A stretch of 64,000 nucleotides of DNA from Lachnospiraceae bacterium (GTDB lineage: Bacteria; Bacillota; Clostridia; Lachnospirales; Lachnospiraceae). Both the position numbers and the translations under genes were made by a program. A model generated the notes under the pieces. It did no database searches and was not told the origin of the DNA. It was given only the letters and a program-made list of their open reading frames with translations. Below, one piece after another: positions 1-8,715 of this stretch; the first letter of the stretch is position 1, and the number at the start of each line of letters is the position of its first letter. The stretch covers positions 62,001-126,000 of the forward strand of contig JAGBEO010000008.1 in assembly GCA_017936885.1 (NCBI GenBank). Direction: 5' to 3'.

Positions 1-27
1 ACAGAGTAGAAGAGGAATAATGATTTT

Positions 28-2568
28 ATGAAAAAAGCAATCATAAAAGGGGCTTCTCTGGGCATTATTTTTGCGCTTGCACTGACAATTATAAGTATTG
101 TAATGAATCAGGGAAATACCGATATGACAACAGAAATGGGAGATCCGACATATCCTGTCGTATCCATGTTTGTGAAAGGACACCGGGTCAACACGCTTCA
201 CGGCTATGCGGAAAGCATGAACAGTGCATATCTTCGGGACACGCTGCAACCGGTAGAGAACGATAGAAAGATTGGAGTGCAAATAGATACTTATGGAAGG
301 GCAGTGTCGGAGATTGCTTTTGAGGTACGCAGTCTGGAAGGAGAGAGGCTTGTAGAAAGCACGGAAGTTACTTCCTTTGAGCAGGAGTCCGATGCCATAT
401 CCTTTGACATTACCTTAAAAGACCTGGTTGAGACAGATACGGAATATCTGTTGGTGTTTCTGGTTACCCCGGAAGGGAGCACACCGATTCGGTATTATAC
501 GAGGATTGTGATGAGTGATTCTCTGCATATGCAGGAGAAGCTGGATTATATTGTGGATTTCCATGAGAGAACCTTTGATAAAGAAGCAGCTACGGAGCTG
601 ACCAAATATCTGGAATCCAATTCTGAGGGAGACAATACGACTTTTCATAAAGTGACAATACACAGCAGTTTTAATCAGGTCACATGGGGCGATCTGTCGG
701 TCAGCAGGATCACAGAGCCTGATATTATGATCAAAGAACTGACGGAGCAGACAGGTTCTTTCCGGATGGAGTATCTTGCTTCCGTGAAAGAAGGGAAAGA
801 TATAAACTATTATCGTGTCTCGGAATATTACAGGATACGGTATACGCCGGATCGAATGTATCTGTTGGACTATGAGAGAGAGATGCATCAGATATTTGAT
901 GAGGAAGCGGATGTATATGTCAACGATAAGATTGTGCTGGGCATCACAGGCGATGAGGTGTCGCTGCAGGAGAGTGACGGCGGTAATATCTTTACTTTTG
1001 TGGTTGCGGATAAGCTGTACAGCTATAATGTGACGGATAATAAGTTGGCAAGACTTTTCAGTTTCTATGAAAATACGGAACAACTGCAGGATGCCAGAAG
1101 CGCTTATAATAAACATGATATTCAGGTGCTCAATGTGGACGAGACAGGAAATGTATTCTTTCTTGTATATGGATATATGAACAGGGGACGCCATGAAGGC
1201 AGCGTGGGACTGGCGGTATACGGATATAACAGTATGACGAATACGGTGGAAGAACTGGTTTATATTCCTTATGATAAATCCTATGAACTGTTGAAGACGG
1301 ATATTGATAAACTTTCCTATCTCAATAAATCAAACATTTACTATTTTATGATGGATGGAAGTGTGTATGCAGTTGACCTGGGGACAGAATCCTGTCAGAC
1401 TGTCGTCTCCGGTTTGCGGGAGGATGGATATCACGTATCGGATTCCAATAAGATGCTTGTATGGCAGGAGGGCAATGATCTGTATGCCAGCAGCAGCCTG
1501 ACTTTGATGAATTTAAATACACAGACACAGACTGCGATCAGTGCCGGAGCAGGGGAATATATATCTGTGCTTGGATTTATGGAAGAGGATCTGATCTATG
1601 GACTGGCTAAGAGAAGAGATGTAGTTGAGAATAACATGGGTGCCATCACATTTCCGATGTATTGCCTGAAAATCCAAAGTGATACCGGTGCGGTTCTTAA
1701 AACATACCGGAAACAAGGCATCTATGTGGTTGACAGTACGATAGAAGATAACCAGCTTAATCTGTCCAGAGTTGTATGGGATGAAGAGAATGCAAGCTAC
1801 AGTCCTACCACGGATGATCAGATCATGAGCACGGAAGAGGTTAAAACGGGAAGTAATTTATTGAGCTATGTGGTGACCGAGCGTTATGAGACCATCTGTG
1901 AAATAGACGTCAAAGATGAGATTGACAGCAAAGCATTGAAACATTTAACACCCAAGGAAGTATTATTTGAGGGCAACCGCTTAATCAAGATATCGGAGCC
2001 GGAAGAGCAGGAGCCGCGTTATTATGTATACGGTAAGAATGGAATTGAAGGTATATATGAGAAGCCGGGCAAGGCGGTTGAACTTGCATATCAGCTTTCT
2101 GCCGTAGTGGTGGATGATGAAGGGGATTATATTTGGAAGCGTGAGACAAGAAGTACAAGAAATCAAATCATGGCGATCACGGAAGACGAAATGTCGGAGA
2201 CCAGAAGCTCTCTGGCAGTTTGCCTGGATACCATCTTAAAATACGAAGGCATATCCAGAAGCGCTGAGAGCCTGCTGAACCGGGGAGATACCATTTTGGA
2301 TATTTTAGAGGCCGATTTGCAGGAGTGTACCATATTAGATTTATCAGGATGCAGTCTGGATGCGGTCTTGTACTATGTCAATCAGGATATTCCGGTGTTG
2401 GCGACGTTAGAGGACGGCAATGCGGTATTGATTGTGGGATTTAATGAGCTTAACATCGTGCTGATGGACCCGGTTACGGGAACCTTGTATAAGAAAGGCA
2501 TGAATGATTCTACAGAATGGCTTACGGAGAATGGCAACCGGTTTATCACTTATGTGAGAAAAGAGTAA
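28..2568 (+). CDS. Membrane-anchored extracytoplasmic protein with propeller-like repeats and degenerate C39-like C-terminus
   Basis: 846 residues of unknown function. One hydrophobic segment at about residues 8-26 follows a short basic N-terminus and fits a signal anchor, which would place the rest outside the cell. Residues of roughly 280-700 alternate short beta-strand-like blocks with phrases such as DKLYSYNVTDNKLARLF and GSVYAVDLGTESCQTV, which suggests a beta-propeller-like fold (inference). The last 120 residues resemble a C39/papain-like domain: SSLAVCLDTIL stands where the Cys motif would be, GNAVLIVGF where the His strand would be, followed by LMDPVTG. The usual histidine position is Asn, so peptidase activity is doubtful. 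A GAGGAA ribosome site lies upstream. The HAD gene follows on the same strand after about 65 bp. Gene confidence is high; the fold assignment is tentative. Confidence 0.75.
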   Translation: MKKAIIKGASLGIIFALALTIISIVMNQGNTDMTTEMGDPTYPVVSMFVKGHRVNTLHGYAESMNSAYLRDTLQPVENDRKIGVQIDTYGRAVSEIAFEVRSLEGERLVESTEVTSFEQESDAISFDITLKDLVETDTEYLLVFLVTPEGSTPIRYYTRIVMSDSLHMQEKLDYIVDFHERTFDKEAATELTKYLESNSEGDNTTFHKVTIHSSFNQVTWGDLSVSRITEPDIMIKELTEQTGSFRMEYLASVKEGKDINYYRVSEYYRIRYTPDRMYLLDYEREMHQIFDEEADVYVNDKIVLGITGDEVSLQESDGGNIFTFVVADKLYSYNVTDNKLARLFSFYENTEQLQDARSAYNKHDIQVLNVDETGNVFFLVYGYMNRGRHEGSVGLAVYGYNSMTNTVEELVYIPYDKSYELLKTDIDKLSYLNKSNIYYFMMDGSVYAVDLGTESCQTVVSGLREDGYHVSDSNKMLVWQEGNDLYASSSLTLMNLNTQTQTAISAGAGEYISVLGFMEEDLIYGLAKRRDVVENNMGAITFPMYCLKIQSDTGAVLKTYRKQGIYVVDSTIEDNQLNLSRVVWDEENASYSPTTDDQIMSTEEVKTGSNLLSYVVTERYETICEIDVKDEIDSKALKHLTPKEVLFEGNRLIKISEPEEQEPRYYVYGKNGIEGIYEKPGKAVELAYQLSAVVVDDEGDYIWKRETRSTRNQIMAITEDEMSETRSSLAVCLDTILKYEGISRSAESLLNRGDTILDILEADLQECTILDLSGCSLDAVLYYVNQDIPVLATLEDGNAVLIVGFNELNIVLMDPVTGTLYKKGMNDSTEWLTENGNRFITYVRKE

Positions 2569-2633
2569 GTTTACTAATTGGTGAAGAATAGAACAAAACA
2601 CGGGCGATACATCGCACCGGGATGGAGGTTACG

Positions 2634-3305
2634 ATGCCGCTAAGCAATAATATGGCAGTCATATTTGACATGGATGGGACAATCTTTGACAGTGAAAGTC
2701 TGGTTTTAGACTGTTGGGAAAAGGTTGGAGAGAAACACGGTTTTACTGGAATCCGGGAAGTATTTATTCAGTGTATCGGAACAAACAAGGTACGGACGAA
2801 GGAGATTGTCTATGAAGCATATGGTGACAGTTTCCCCTATGATGAGTTTAGCAAGGAAAGTTCTGTATTATTTCATGAGGTAACGGATACAGAAGGGCTT
2901 CCGGTTAAGAAAGGAGTCCGGGAGATCTTAGATTTTCTAAGAGAAAATCATATTCCTATGGGGCTTGCTTCTTCCACCAGGGTGGCCGTTGTCACGGAAG
3001 AATTACAGCAAGCAGGACTATATGATTATTTTCAGGTGGTGATGGGCGGTGACCAGTTGGAAAACAGTAAGCCTGCACCGGATATATACCTGATGACCTG
3101 TGCCCAAATGGGAGTTGATCCGAAAGATACCTATGCGGTTGAAGACTCCTATAACGGAATCCGTTCCGCTTACAGTGCGGGGATGAAGCCCATCATGGTG
3201 CCGGATATCCTTCCGGCAACGGATGAGATGCATAGTAAGAGTGTGGCGGTATTGGAGGATCTGCTGCAGGTAAAAGAGTATTTTGCCAATCAGGCAGGGT
3301 GTTAA
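2634..3305 (+). CDS. HAD-superfamily phosphatase, beta-phosphoglucomutase-like subfamily
   Basis: 223 residues. Motif I is FDMDGTIFDSE near the N-terminus, giving the nucleophile and acid/base aspartates. Motif II is in GLASSTR, the motif III lysine is in ENSKPAPDIYL, and motif IV is AVEDSYNGIRSA. The helical cap lies between motifs I and II as in beta-phosphoglucomutase-like HADs, which act on small sugar phosphates in the cytoplasm; the substrate cannot be read. An in-frame ATG exists at 2622, but the GGAGG at 2624-2628 would then lie inside the gene. I chose the ATG at 2634 because it sits 5 bp after that site. It follows the exported protein and is closed by a strong terminator. Confidence 0.9.
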   Translation: MPLSNNMAVIFDMDGTIFDSESLVLDCWEKVGEKHGFTGIREVFIQCIGTNKVRTKEIVYEAYGDSFPYDEFSKESSVLFHEVTDTEGLPVKKGVREILDFLRENHIPMGLASSTRVAVVTEELQQAGLYDYFQVVMGGDQLENSKPAPDIYLMTCAQMGVDPKDTYAVEDSYNGIRSAYSAGMKPIMVPDILPATDEMHSKSVAVLEDLLQVKEYFANQAGC

Positions 3306-3316
3306 GAGGATTCGTA

Positions 3317-3364
3317 ACGAAAAGCCTTACAGTATATTCCGAAACTGTAAGGCTTTTCGTTTGT
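3317..3364 (+). terminator. Rho-independent terminator after the HAD gene
   Basis: A perfect 17-bp inverted repeat (3317-3333 with 3344-3360) surrounds a 10-nt loop. The 5' arm starts ACGAAAAGCC and the 3' arm ends GGCTTTTCGT, followed by TTGT. Because the arms are A-rich and T-rich at their ends, it could also stop transcription of queT coming from the opposite strand. Confidence 0.85.
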
Positions 3365-3399
3365 AGACCTTGGTATCTTATTAATATATAGGAAAATTA

Positions 3400-3912
3400 C
3401 TAATGTTCTCCAAAAATCTTACCGCGATACTTCTGCAGGGCAAACAGCAGGATCATACCCAGAACACCGCAGGAGATCACTTCGCCGGCGCCTACTGTCA
3501 GGCAATAATAACCGAAGCATTGTAAGACGGATAAGCCTTCGATCAGCAAACCGTATCCGTAAATCAGTACTAACGGTACGATAATCGTATTTGCGATGAT
3601 CGGGCATACAGGGGCACACCATTTCCATCTGCGAAGAGCGTAAGTGCCGAGGGCGCCGAGAAGGGTAGCCAGACTGCCGAAGATAATATCCGGTAAGGCG
3701 CATCCTGTTAATATGTTGCTGAGCAGACATCCGATGAACAAACCCGGAATTGCTGCGGGGGTAAAATAAGGCAGAATAGTGAGTGCCTCAGAGAAACGAA
3801 CCTGCACCGCATAGTTAGCAAGTCCGAAGGCGTTGGCTATAAAGGTAAGCACAACGTAGAGAGCGGCAATCATGGCCGCCTGGGTCAGAAACAGAACTTT
3901 CTTGTCTTTCAT
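3400..3912 (-). CDS. queT: QueT-family transporter (queuosine precursor, ECF S component)
   Basis: 170 residues, almost entirely hydrophobic, with about five or six membrane segments. The N-terminal stretch LTQAAMIAALYVVLT and the following AVQVRFSEALTILPYF are characteristic of the QueT family, the substrate-binding S component of energy-coupling-factor importers for queuosine precursors such as preQ1. No ECF ATPase or T component lies nearby, which is normal for group II ECF systems that share a module. AAAGGAG lies 10 bp before the ATG. The leader contains a preQ1-I-like hairpin and tail behind a near-consensus promoter, which supports the substrate assignment independently of the protein. 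Confidence 0.85.
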   Translation of the reverse strand: MKDKKVLFLTQAAMIAALYVVLTFIANAFGLANYAVQVRFSEALTILPYFTPAAIPGLFIGCLLSNILTGCALPDIIFGSLATLLGALGTYALRRWKWCAPVCPIIANTIIVPLVLIYGYGLLIEGLSVLQCFGYYCLTVGAGEVISCGVLGMILLFALQKYRGKIFGEH

Positions 3913-3919
3913 ATTTATT

Positions 3920-3965
3920 TGTCTCCTTTAGTTTTGTTTTAGGTGAGGAAGGTCTCGAACTCACC
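3920..3965 (-). promoter_or_regulatory. Candidate preQ1-I riboswitch in the queT leader
   Basis: Read on the minus strand, a 6-bp stem GGTGAG/CTCACC encloses a 12-nt loop starting TTC. It is followed by the A-rich tail TAAAACAAAACTAAAGGAG, which runs straight into the ribosome-binding site. A short stem, a 12-nt loop beginning UUC and a tail ending AAAACUAA-SD is the preQ1-I architecture, and the gene downstream is a queT. The loop differs from the common version (GAG where UAG usually pairs with CUA), so the pseudoknot would be atypical. Overlap with the Shine-Dalgarno suggests translational control (inference). Confidence 0.62.
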
Positions 3966-3968
3966 GAT

Positions 3969-4009
3969 AGACTTGGGAAAAGCCTTGGTTTGGGCTTTTC
4001 CAAAGGTCT
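3969..4009 (-). other. Stem-loop at the 5' end of the queT transcript
   Basis: The inner 9-bp stem GGAAAAGCC/GGCTTTTCC is perfect and is flanked by a weaker outer pairing AGACCT/AGTCT. It begins within a few bases of the predicted transcription start and has no U-run on either strand. It could stabilise the 5' end or form part of the riboswitch leader. Confidence 0.55.
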
Positions 4010-4037
4010 ATTATACTGGAAATAGAAAGAATGTCAA
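4010..4037 (-). promoter_or_regulatory. SigA-type promoter of queT
   Basis: On the minus strand TTGACA (4032-4037), a 16-bp spacer and TATAAT (4010-4015) match the consensus fully. It lies just past the stop codon of the upstream lipoprotein gene, so queT can be transcribed independently. Confidence 0.85.
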
Positions 4038-4047
4038 GATGAGAGCG

Positions 4048-4476
4048 TTATTCCACTATCGTGGTGCTGGAATCTCCCTTAATCGCCTGATTAATAACCG
4101 CCTCAGACAGTTTCAGAAAATTACCGCCGGAGGAGCTTGCTCCCGACATCGTATCCACACAATCCGGTGTTTGCCCGTTTATAAGTTCGCTCACATAATA
4201 TCGGGTATATTCGTTGGGATAAGTACCTGTAACGGAAGACATGTTCTGCATGTAGGCATTATCCCATGCCTTAATATAGCCGCTGGGATCTTTGGCGTTA
4301 AATTCGGCGTAAACGATGGTATCATCTTTGACCATAATGCACAGATATTCCTTCCAGCCATGAGAAAAATCAGACATTTCCGCGGTGTAAAAACCATCTT
4401 TCATTTTGGAACCGGAACTGCATCCGGCAAGAAGCAAAGTAAGGCAAAGCAGTCCAAAGCAAATATATTTTTTCAT
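4048..4476 (-). CDS. FMN-binding-domain lipoprotein
   Basis: 142 residues. A lipobox LLLAGC places the lipidated cysteine at position 19, so the mature protein is anchored on the outer face of the membrane. The body (KDGFYTAEMSDF, ...HGWKEYLCIMVKDDTIVYAEF) has the pattern of the FMN_bind domain family. DTMSGASSSG around residues 109-117 resembles the motif in which ApbE-type transferases attach FMN covalently to Thr or Ser; Ser114 would be the acceptor here. Such lipoproteins shuttle electrons at the cell surface (family knowledge). No ApbE or NADH dehydrogenase partner is visible in the window. The ribosome site is AGGAGGA upstream. Confidence 0.8.
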   Translation of the reverse strand: MKKYICFGLLCLTLLLAGCSSGSKMKDGFYTAEMSDFSHGWKEYLCIMVKDDTIVYAEFNAKDPSGYIKAWDNAYMQNMSSVTGTYPNEYTRYYVSELINGQTPDCVDTMSGASSSGGNFLKLSEAVINQAIKGDSSTTIVE

Positions 4477-4522
4477 GTGTATCCTCCTATTACTAAATCT
4501 CTTTGATTTTGACCTGTGCCAC

Positions 4523-6454
4523 CTAGTCCTTTAAGCCCTCGGACTGGGCAAGGGAGGCAGATGCCATGTTATCTGTTTCGGTTGCCAGGTTCTTATTCAC
4601 ATCGGCAATTTTTTCCAGGGATAACAATTGGTCATTGACAGAAGTCACGGCAGTCGTCTGTTCCTGTACGGTTTCCGATAATCTGGCGGAAATTTCACGG
4701 TACTGGTCAGTAACCTGCTGAATTTGTCTAAAGGCATCAGCAGTCTGGTTTGCGGTTTCCAATCCTTTTTGAATAATATCGGCGGAATTCTGAATGATCG
4801 TTCCGGTTTGCTGTAACGCTTCTGCAGTCTGACCGGACAAATTACCGATCTCCGATGCAACTACGGCAAAGCCCCTTCCGGCTTCACCGGCTCTTGCAGC
4901 TTCAATAGAAGCATTTAAGGACAAGAGGTTTGTCTGACTGGAAATATCCTGAATTAATTTGCTGATCTTTGAAATTTCCTCCACGGCAGCGTGAATCTGC
5001 GACATCGTATCTAACATACTCTGCATATATTCGTCACCCATGGCAGTTTTTTCGTGGGCATTCTCAGAGCAATGCTCGATCTGCAGTGCATTATTTTTAT
5101 TCTTTTCAATGGAGGCAGTGATAGATTCCATGCTTTCTGCCAACTGTTTTAAAACCTCAGCCTGATTGACAGATCCGTCCACAAGTTGTCTTGCGTAATC
5201 CGATACTTCGCTGGAATTCTGATTGACTTCTACAGAGGACTGGTGCATACGCAGCATGGTCTGATTCAGGGAATCTGTGATATGGCACAGGGAATCCCGG
5301 ATGGAAGTAAAATCACCGTGGAAGTTGTCGGGAATATCAATACTGTAATCTCCGGCGGTCAGGGAACCGAGGCAGACGCGGATACTCTCGATATAGCTAT
5401 TTAAACTCTTGATTGTTTTAGACAGTGCATCGGTCAGAACGCTTGTTTCGTCATTGCTTTCAGAGAGTACAACCTCGTCTGTGATATTACCCTCTGCAAG
5501 AGCCTGCAGGCGTTTGGTAGCAGAGGAAAGAGAAGCTGAAATCTTCCGGGCAATCGGTATGATAATGCCTGCGGCAACAAAAAGCAGCAGTATGGACAGC
5601 AAAATGGACAGTAAAAGGGATAATAATACAGAATCCATAAATTCACGCTGTGGGGCATATACCATAAGAGCCCAGTTAGTCCCCGGAATAGGAGCATAAC
5701 CGGTATAATGCTTTACATGGTTCAATGTCAATATGGCAGAGTCTGTCTGGAAGGACAGAATCTTGGAAAATACCTTCTCGTTTTTGGAAGAAGGATATAA
5801 GTCATAAATATTCTTTTGGTCTATAATATTCTGAAAATTACGGTCTCCGATAATCTGACCTTCTTCATTTACAATGCAGGCGCTTCCGGTATTTCCTAAA
5901 ATAAGCATACTTAATACATCATTCAGAAGATCATATTTGTAACTGCCGATAAGATATCCGGTTATTTCATCCCCGCTTTTTAAGGGAGAACCGACACAAA
6001 GCTGTAACATATCATTTTCATAAAAGGGTTCGCCGATTACGATGTTCTGTGTCTGTGTCAGATAAGAATAGTATTCCGCGGAGGCAATGGAGGCAGGCGC
6101 GGAGTCATCTCCGTATATCTTTGCCCCGTTGGGATCATAGGCAGCAAGCCATACAAATTCTATTTGAAGCTTGGCATCGTCTAAAATAACCTGCTTTGCG
6201 TCAGCGCTGCTTGCGGTATCCACAAGGACTTCATCCTGAGAAAGGTTATAGATACGCTCCGTAAGAAGATGAAGATTGGAACTGATGTTTTGGGAAGCGA
6301 TCCGGGCAGTAATCTGTATGTTATCCAAAAGGACAGAATTGGTGGAGCGGATGCTGCCGATTGACATAATAGTAGTAATCAGTATGGCTACTAAAATGGA
6401 AACAGACATAACATAAAAAATGATTTTCTGCTGTAAATTATGTAACTTCTTCAT
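4523..6454 (-). CDS. Methyl-accepting chemotaxis protein (Cache/HAMP type)
   Basis: 643 residues with classic transmembrane receptor layout. TM1 is at about 12-34, an extracellular sensing region of about 245 residues carries Cache-like strands ([43 protein letters not shown]), TM2 is at about 283-305, HAMP follows, and then a long coiled-coil signalling domain. The conserved hairpin [18 protein letters not shown] starts near residue 515. The receptor passes ligand occupancy to CheA/CheW; the ligand is unknown, though this Cache pattern is common in amino-acid and small-organic-acid sensors. No C-terminal CheR-binding pentapeptide is seen. AAGGAG precedes the ATG. It is divergent from the second receptor at 6776. 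Confidence 0.93.
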   Translation of the reverse strand: MKKLHNLQQKIIFYVMSVSILVAILITTIMSIGSIRSTNSVLLDNIQITARIASQNISSNLHLLTERIYNLSQDEVLVDTASSADAKQVILDDAKLQIEFVWLAAYDPNGAKIYGDDSAPASIASAEYYSYLTQTQNIVIGEPFYENDMLQLCVGSPLKSGDEITGYLIGSYKYDLLNDVLSMLILGNTGSACIVNEEGQIIGDRNFQNIIDQKNIYDLYPSSKNEKVFSKILSFQTDSAILTLNHVKHYTGYAPIPGTNWALMVYAPQREFMDSVLLSLLLSILLSILLLFVAAGIIIPIARKISASLSSATKRLQALAEGNITDEVVLSESNDETSVLTDALSKTIKSLNSYIESIRVCLGSLTAGDYSIDIPDNFHGDFTSIRDSLCHITDSLNQTMLRMHQSSVEVNQNSSEVSDYARQLVDGSVNQAEVLKQLAESMESITASIEKNKNNALQIEHCSENAHEKTAMGDEYMQSMLDTMSQIHAAVEEISKISKLIQDISSQTNLLSLNASIEAARAGEAGRGFAVVASEIGNLSGQTAEALQQTGTIIQNSADIIQKGLETANQTADAFRQIQQVTDQYREISARLSETVQEQTTAVTSVNDQLLSLEKIADVNKNLATETDNMASASLAQSEGLKD

Positions 6455-6677
6455 GGTTCAAAAACTCCTTTTTGACAGATATCTTCTTATGTTTCGGGGA
6501 TGCTGCGCATTAAAATTATGAAAATTTTAACATAAGAAAATGTCTATATGATTGAAAATGCGGCATTTGTACAGATAAATAAAGATAAAATGATAGGGTA
6601 AAAAAGTAGAAAATACAGCTTTTTGATAGAAAATATCTCTTGCCGGTTATCTTTTTCTTGCTTCTATATAGAATTTT

Positions 6678-6707
6678 TTGATAAAATTAAATTAATTTAG
6701 ATATACT
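6678..6707 (+). promoter_or_regulatory. Candidate SigA-type promoter of the rightward chemoreceptor
   Basis: TTGATA (6678-6683), an 18-bp spacer and TATACT (6702-6707); each box matches the consensus at five of six positions. The predicted start falls at the palindrome that follows. Confidence 0.5.
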
Positions 6708-6712
6708 TTATT

Positions 6713-6746
6713 ATGATGTCATTCCTATCAAAGGGATTGTCATCAT
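6713..6746 (+). promoter_or_regulatory. Palindrome or leader hairpin before the chemoreceptor ribosome site
   Basis: ATGATGTCATTCC pairs with GGATTGTCATCAT with 11 of 13 matches around an 8-nt loop. It starts about 6 bp after the -10 box and ends directly before the AAAGGAAG ribosome site, so it could be an operator or a translation-controlling hairpin. Confidence 0.45.
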
Positions 6747-6775
6747 AAAGGAAGAAAAGGGAAGACTGTAAGAAT

Positions 6776-8500
6776 ATGCATAAACAAAAGACTAGAAGAA
6801 TGAGCATTCGTGTCAAAATTCTGTTGCCGGTCAGTGTTCTGGTAATTTTGATCTGTGTTGTTATCGGTGTCAACAGTTATCTGTCCATCAAAAAGGGCAT
6901 GGTGGAGATGGGAGTTGAAGAGGCACGGATGGCAGCAACCATCGCAGGAAAGATCGTTGATGGCGATCAGTTGGAGCAAATAACGGCGCAAGAGGTAGGG
7001 AGCACCCAATATAATGCATTGCTTGCAGTTATGACAGATATTCGTGATGAGTGCGGAATTAAATATTTGTATACATTATATACGGATGGCAGTCAGGTAT
7101 ATTACGGGATTGATACGGATCAAACGGCGGACGGGGCACAATTCGGAGAAGTGTTTGAGGTATCTTATGAAGAGCTTCAGGACGTTTTTAACGGAGAGCC
7201 ATATGTGGAGAATTTCATTGATGTTACAGAACTTGGGGATTTGATTTCAGCGTATATGCCGATCACTAACAGTAATGGGGAAGTGATTGGCGTTATAGGA
7301 AGCGATTATGATGCATCCGGAGTGACCAGGCGCCTGAATACAACATTGCGGCAGATAGCAGGAATTGCGGCAGCTTGTCTTGTCTTTGCATTGGTACTCA
7401 TTAATATTGTTGTAAGTGCGATTGTGAGAAGACTGCGTGTAGTAGACAGTAAAATATATGATCTGGTTCATAATGAAGGCGATTTGACACAGAAACTGGA
7501 TATCCGTACCGGTGATGAGATGGAGCTGATTGCCGATAATGTCAATTTGCTGTTAGAGCATATCAGGAAGATTATGCTGCATATTTCGGAAAATTCTGCG
7601 CGTATCGGCGGTTCCTCCCGTACGGTGGCAGAGAAGCTTGCAAACGCACAGGTAAGTATTTCCGATGTTTCCTCTACCATGGAGCAGATGAGCGCTACAA
7701 TGGAAGAAACGAATGCTTCGCTTGGTCAGATTACGGATGCGGTGGGACAGGTATATGAGTTTATCGAAACCATTGATCATCAGGCGGCGGAAGGAAGTTC
7801 CTCGTCGAACCGGATTATGGAGAGGGCTGCGCAAGTACATAGCAAAGCCGTACAGAGTCAGCAGGATGCCAGGATGAAGGCTTCCGATATGGCGGTGTCT
7901 GTTCAGCAGAAAATCGAGAAGTCTAAGGCGGTTGAAGAAATCAGGGATCTTACCCGCAATATTATCAGCATAACAGAAGAAACGAATCTGCTGGCGTTAA
8001 ATGCGAGCATTGAAGCGGCGAGGGCAGGAGAAGCGGGGCGGGGATTTGCAGTTGTTGCCGATGAGATCGGTAAACTGGCATCCAATTCTGCTGCGGCAGC
8101 AATCGAGATTCAGAAAGTAACCGGGGAAGTCATTCAGGTTGTTGACGAGCTGGCGGCAGAAGCGCAGGAAATGATCACTTTTATGAATGACACAGCTATG
8201 GACGGTTATGATAAGCTGCTTGAGACCAGTGAAGATTACCGCAATGATGTGGGAAGTATGCATGAGATGATGCAGGGTTTTGCAGAGGAAAGCCAACAGT
8301 TAAAGAATAATATGGATCAGATCAAAGCGGCGGTAAAGGATGTCAATATTGCTGTAGATGAGAGTACCATGGGAATAACCAATGTGACGGAAATGTCAGT
8401 AAATCTGATGAGCAGTGTCAGTGATATCGGGCTGGAGGCGGATTCTAATATGGATATTGCCGGTCAGTTGAATGATGTGGTTGGTAAATTTAAATTATAA
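6776..8500 (+). CDS. Methyl-accepting chemotaxis protein
   Basis: 574 residues. TM1 is at about 15-34, an extracellular region of about 150 residues follows ([41 protein letters not shown], a Cache-like pattern), TM2 is at about 190-215, then a HAMP region with the phrase [24 protein letters not shown] split over the linker. The signalling hairpin [20 protein letters not shown] starts near residue 411. The adaptation region is acidic and Gln-rich as expected. It forms a divergent pair with the receptor ending at 6454 but is not a close copy: its sensing region is about 100 residues shorter. The coding sequence ends in a strong terminator. Confidence 0.93.
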   Translation: MHKQKTRRMSIRVKILLPVSVLVILICVVIGVNSYLSIKKGMVEMGVEEARMAATIAGKIVDGDQLEQITAQEVGSTQYNALLAVMTDIRDECGIKYLYTLYTDGSQVYYGIDTDQTADGAQFGEVFEVSYEELQDVFNGEPYVENFIDVTELGDLISAYMPITNSNGEVIGVIGSDYDASGVTRRLNTTLRQIAGIAAACLVFALVLINIVVSAIVRRLRVVDSKIYDLVHNEGDLTQKLDIRTGDEMELIADNVNLLLEHIRKIMLHISENSARIGGSSRTVAEKLANAQVSISDVSSTMEQMSATMEETNASLGQITDAVGQVYEFIETIDHQAAEGSSSSNRIMERAAQVHSKAVQSQQDARMKASDMAVSVQQKIEKSKAVEEIRDLTRNIISITEETNLLALNASIEAARAGEAGRGFAVVADEIGKLASNSAAAAIEIQKVTGEVIQVVDELAAEAQEMITFMNDTAMDGYDKLLETSEDYRNDVGSMHEMMQGFAEESQQLKNNMDQIKAAVKDVNIAVDESTMGITNVTEMSVNLMSSVSDIGLEADSNMDIAGQLNDVVGKFKL

Positions 8501-8535
8501 CTTATATAATATAAGAAGAAATACGTGAAGATGAT

Positions 8536-8590
8536 AATGCATTCTGAAATGAGGAAGAAAGAATTCTGACATTTTAGGGTGCATTTTTTA
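8536..8590 (+). terminator. Terminator after the chemoreceptor
   Basis: A 16-bp stem including three G-U pairs (8536-8551 with 8570-8585) has an 18-nt loop and is followed by TTTTT. The 3' arm ends GGGTGCATT. Confidence 0.7.
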
Positions 8591-8644
8591 ATGATTTACG
8601 TATTTGTTCGAAAATACTCCACCTTTTCAAAAAAACGTTATCTG

Positions 8645-8671
8645 TTTTGTACAAAAAAACCGTGATATACT
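8645..8671 (+). promoter_or_regulatory. Extended -10 promoter with overlapping palindrome, sugar ABC operon
   Basis: TATACT (8666-8671) is preceded by TGA, giving an extended -10, but no good -35 box. A perfect 12-bp palindrome TTTTGTACAAAA (8645-8656) occupies the -35/spacer area, which is where an activator or repressor would bind. The linked AraC-type response regulator is one possible binder (inference). Confidence 0.5.
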
Positions 8672-8715
8672 GCAATTAATCCAAGAGATTGCACAAATTA
8701 TAAGGGAGGAAAAAC

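Larger units (their letters stand above)
6455..6775. other. AT-rich intergenic region between two divergent chemoreceptor genes
   Basis: Contains no plausible gene. It holds a SigA-like promoter for the rightward receptor and an imperfect palindrome next to its ribosome site. I looked for the flagellar SigD pattern (TAAA, about 16 bp, CCGATAT) in both directions and did not find a good match. Confidence 0.6.

Noticed and set aside
415-1194. A 259-codon open frame on the minus strand
   Set aside because: It lies inside the 846-residue gene, has no ribosome site, and its composition (many His, Ile, Arg) is that of an antisense shadow.
6455-6775. SigD promoters for the two chemoreceptors
   Set aside because: GCCGGTTA near 6641 only partly resembles the -10 and no TAAA stands at the right distance; SigA-type boxes fit better.
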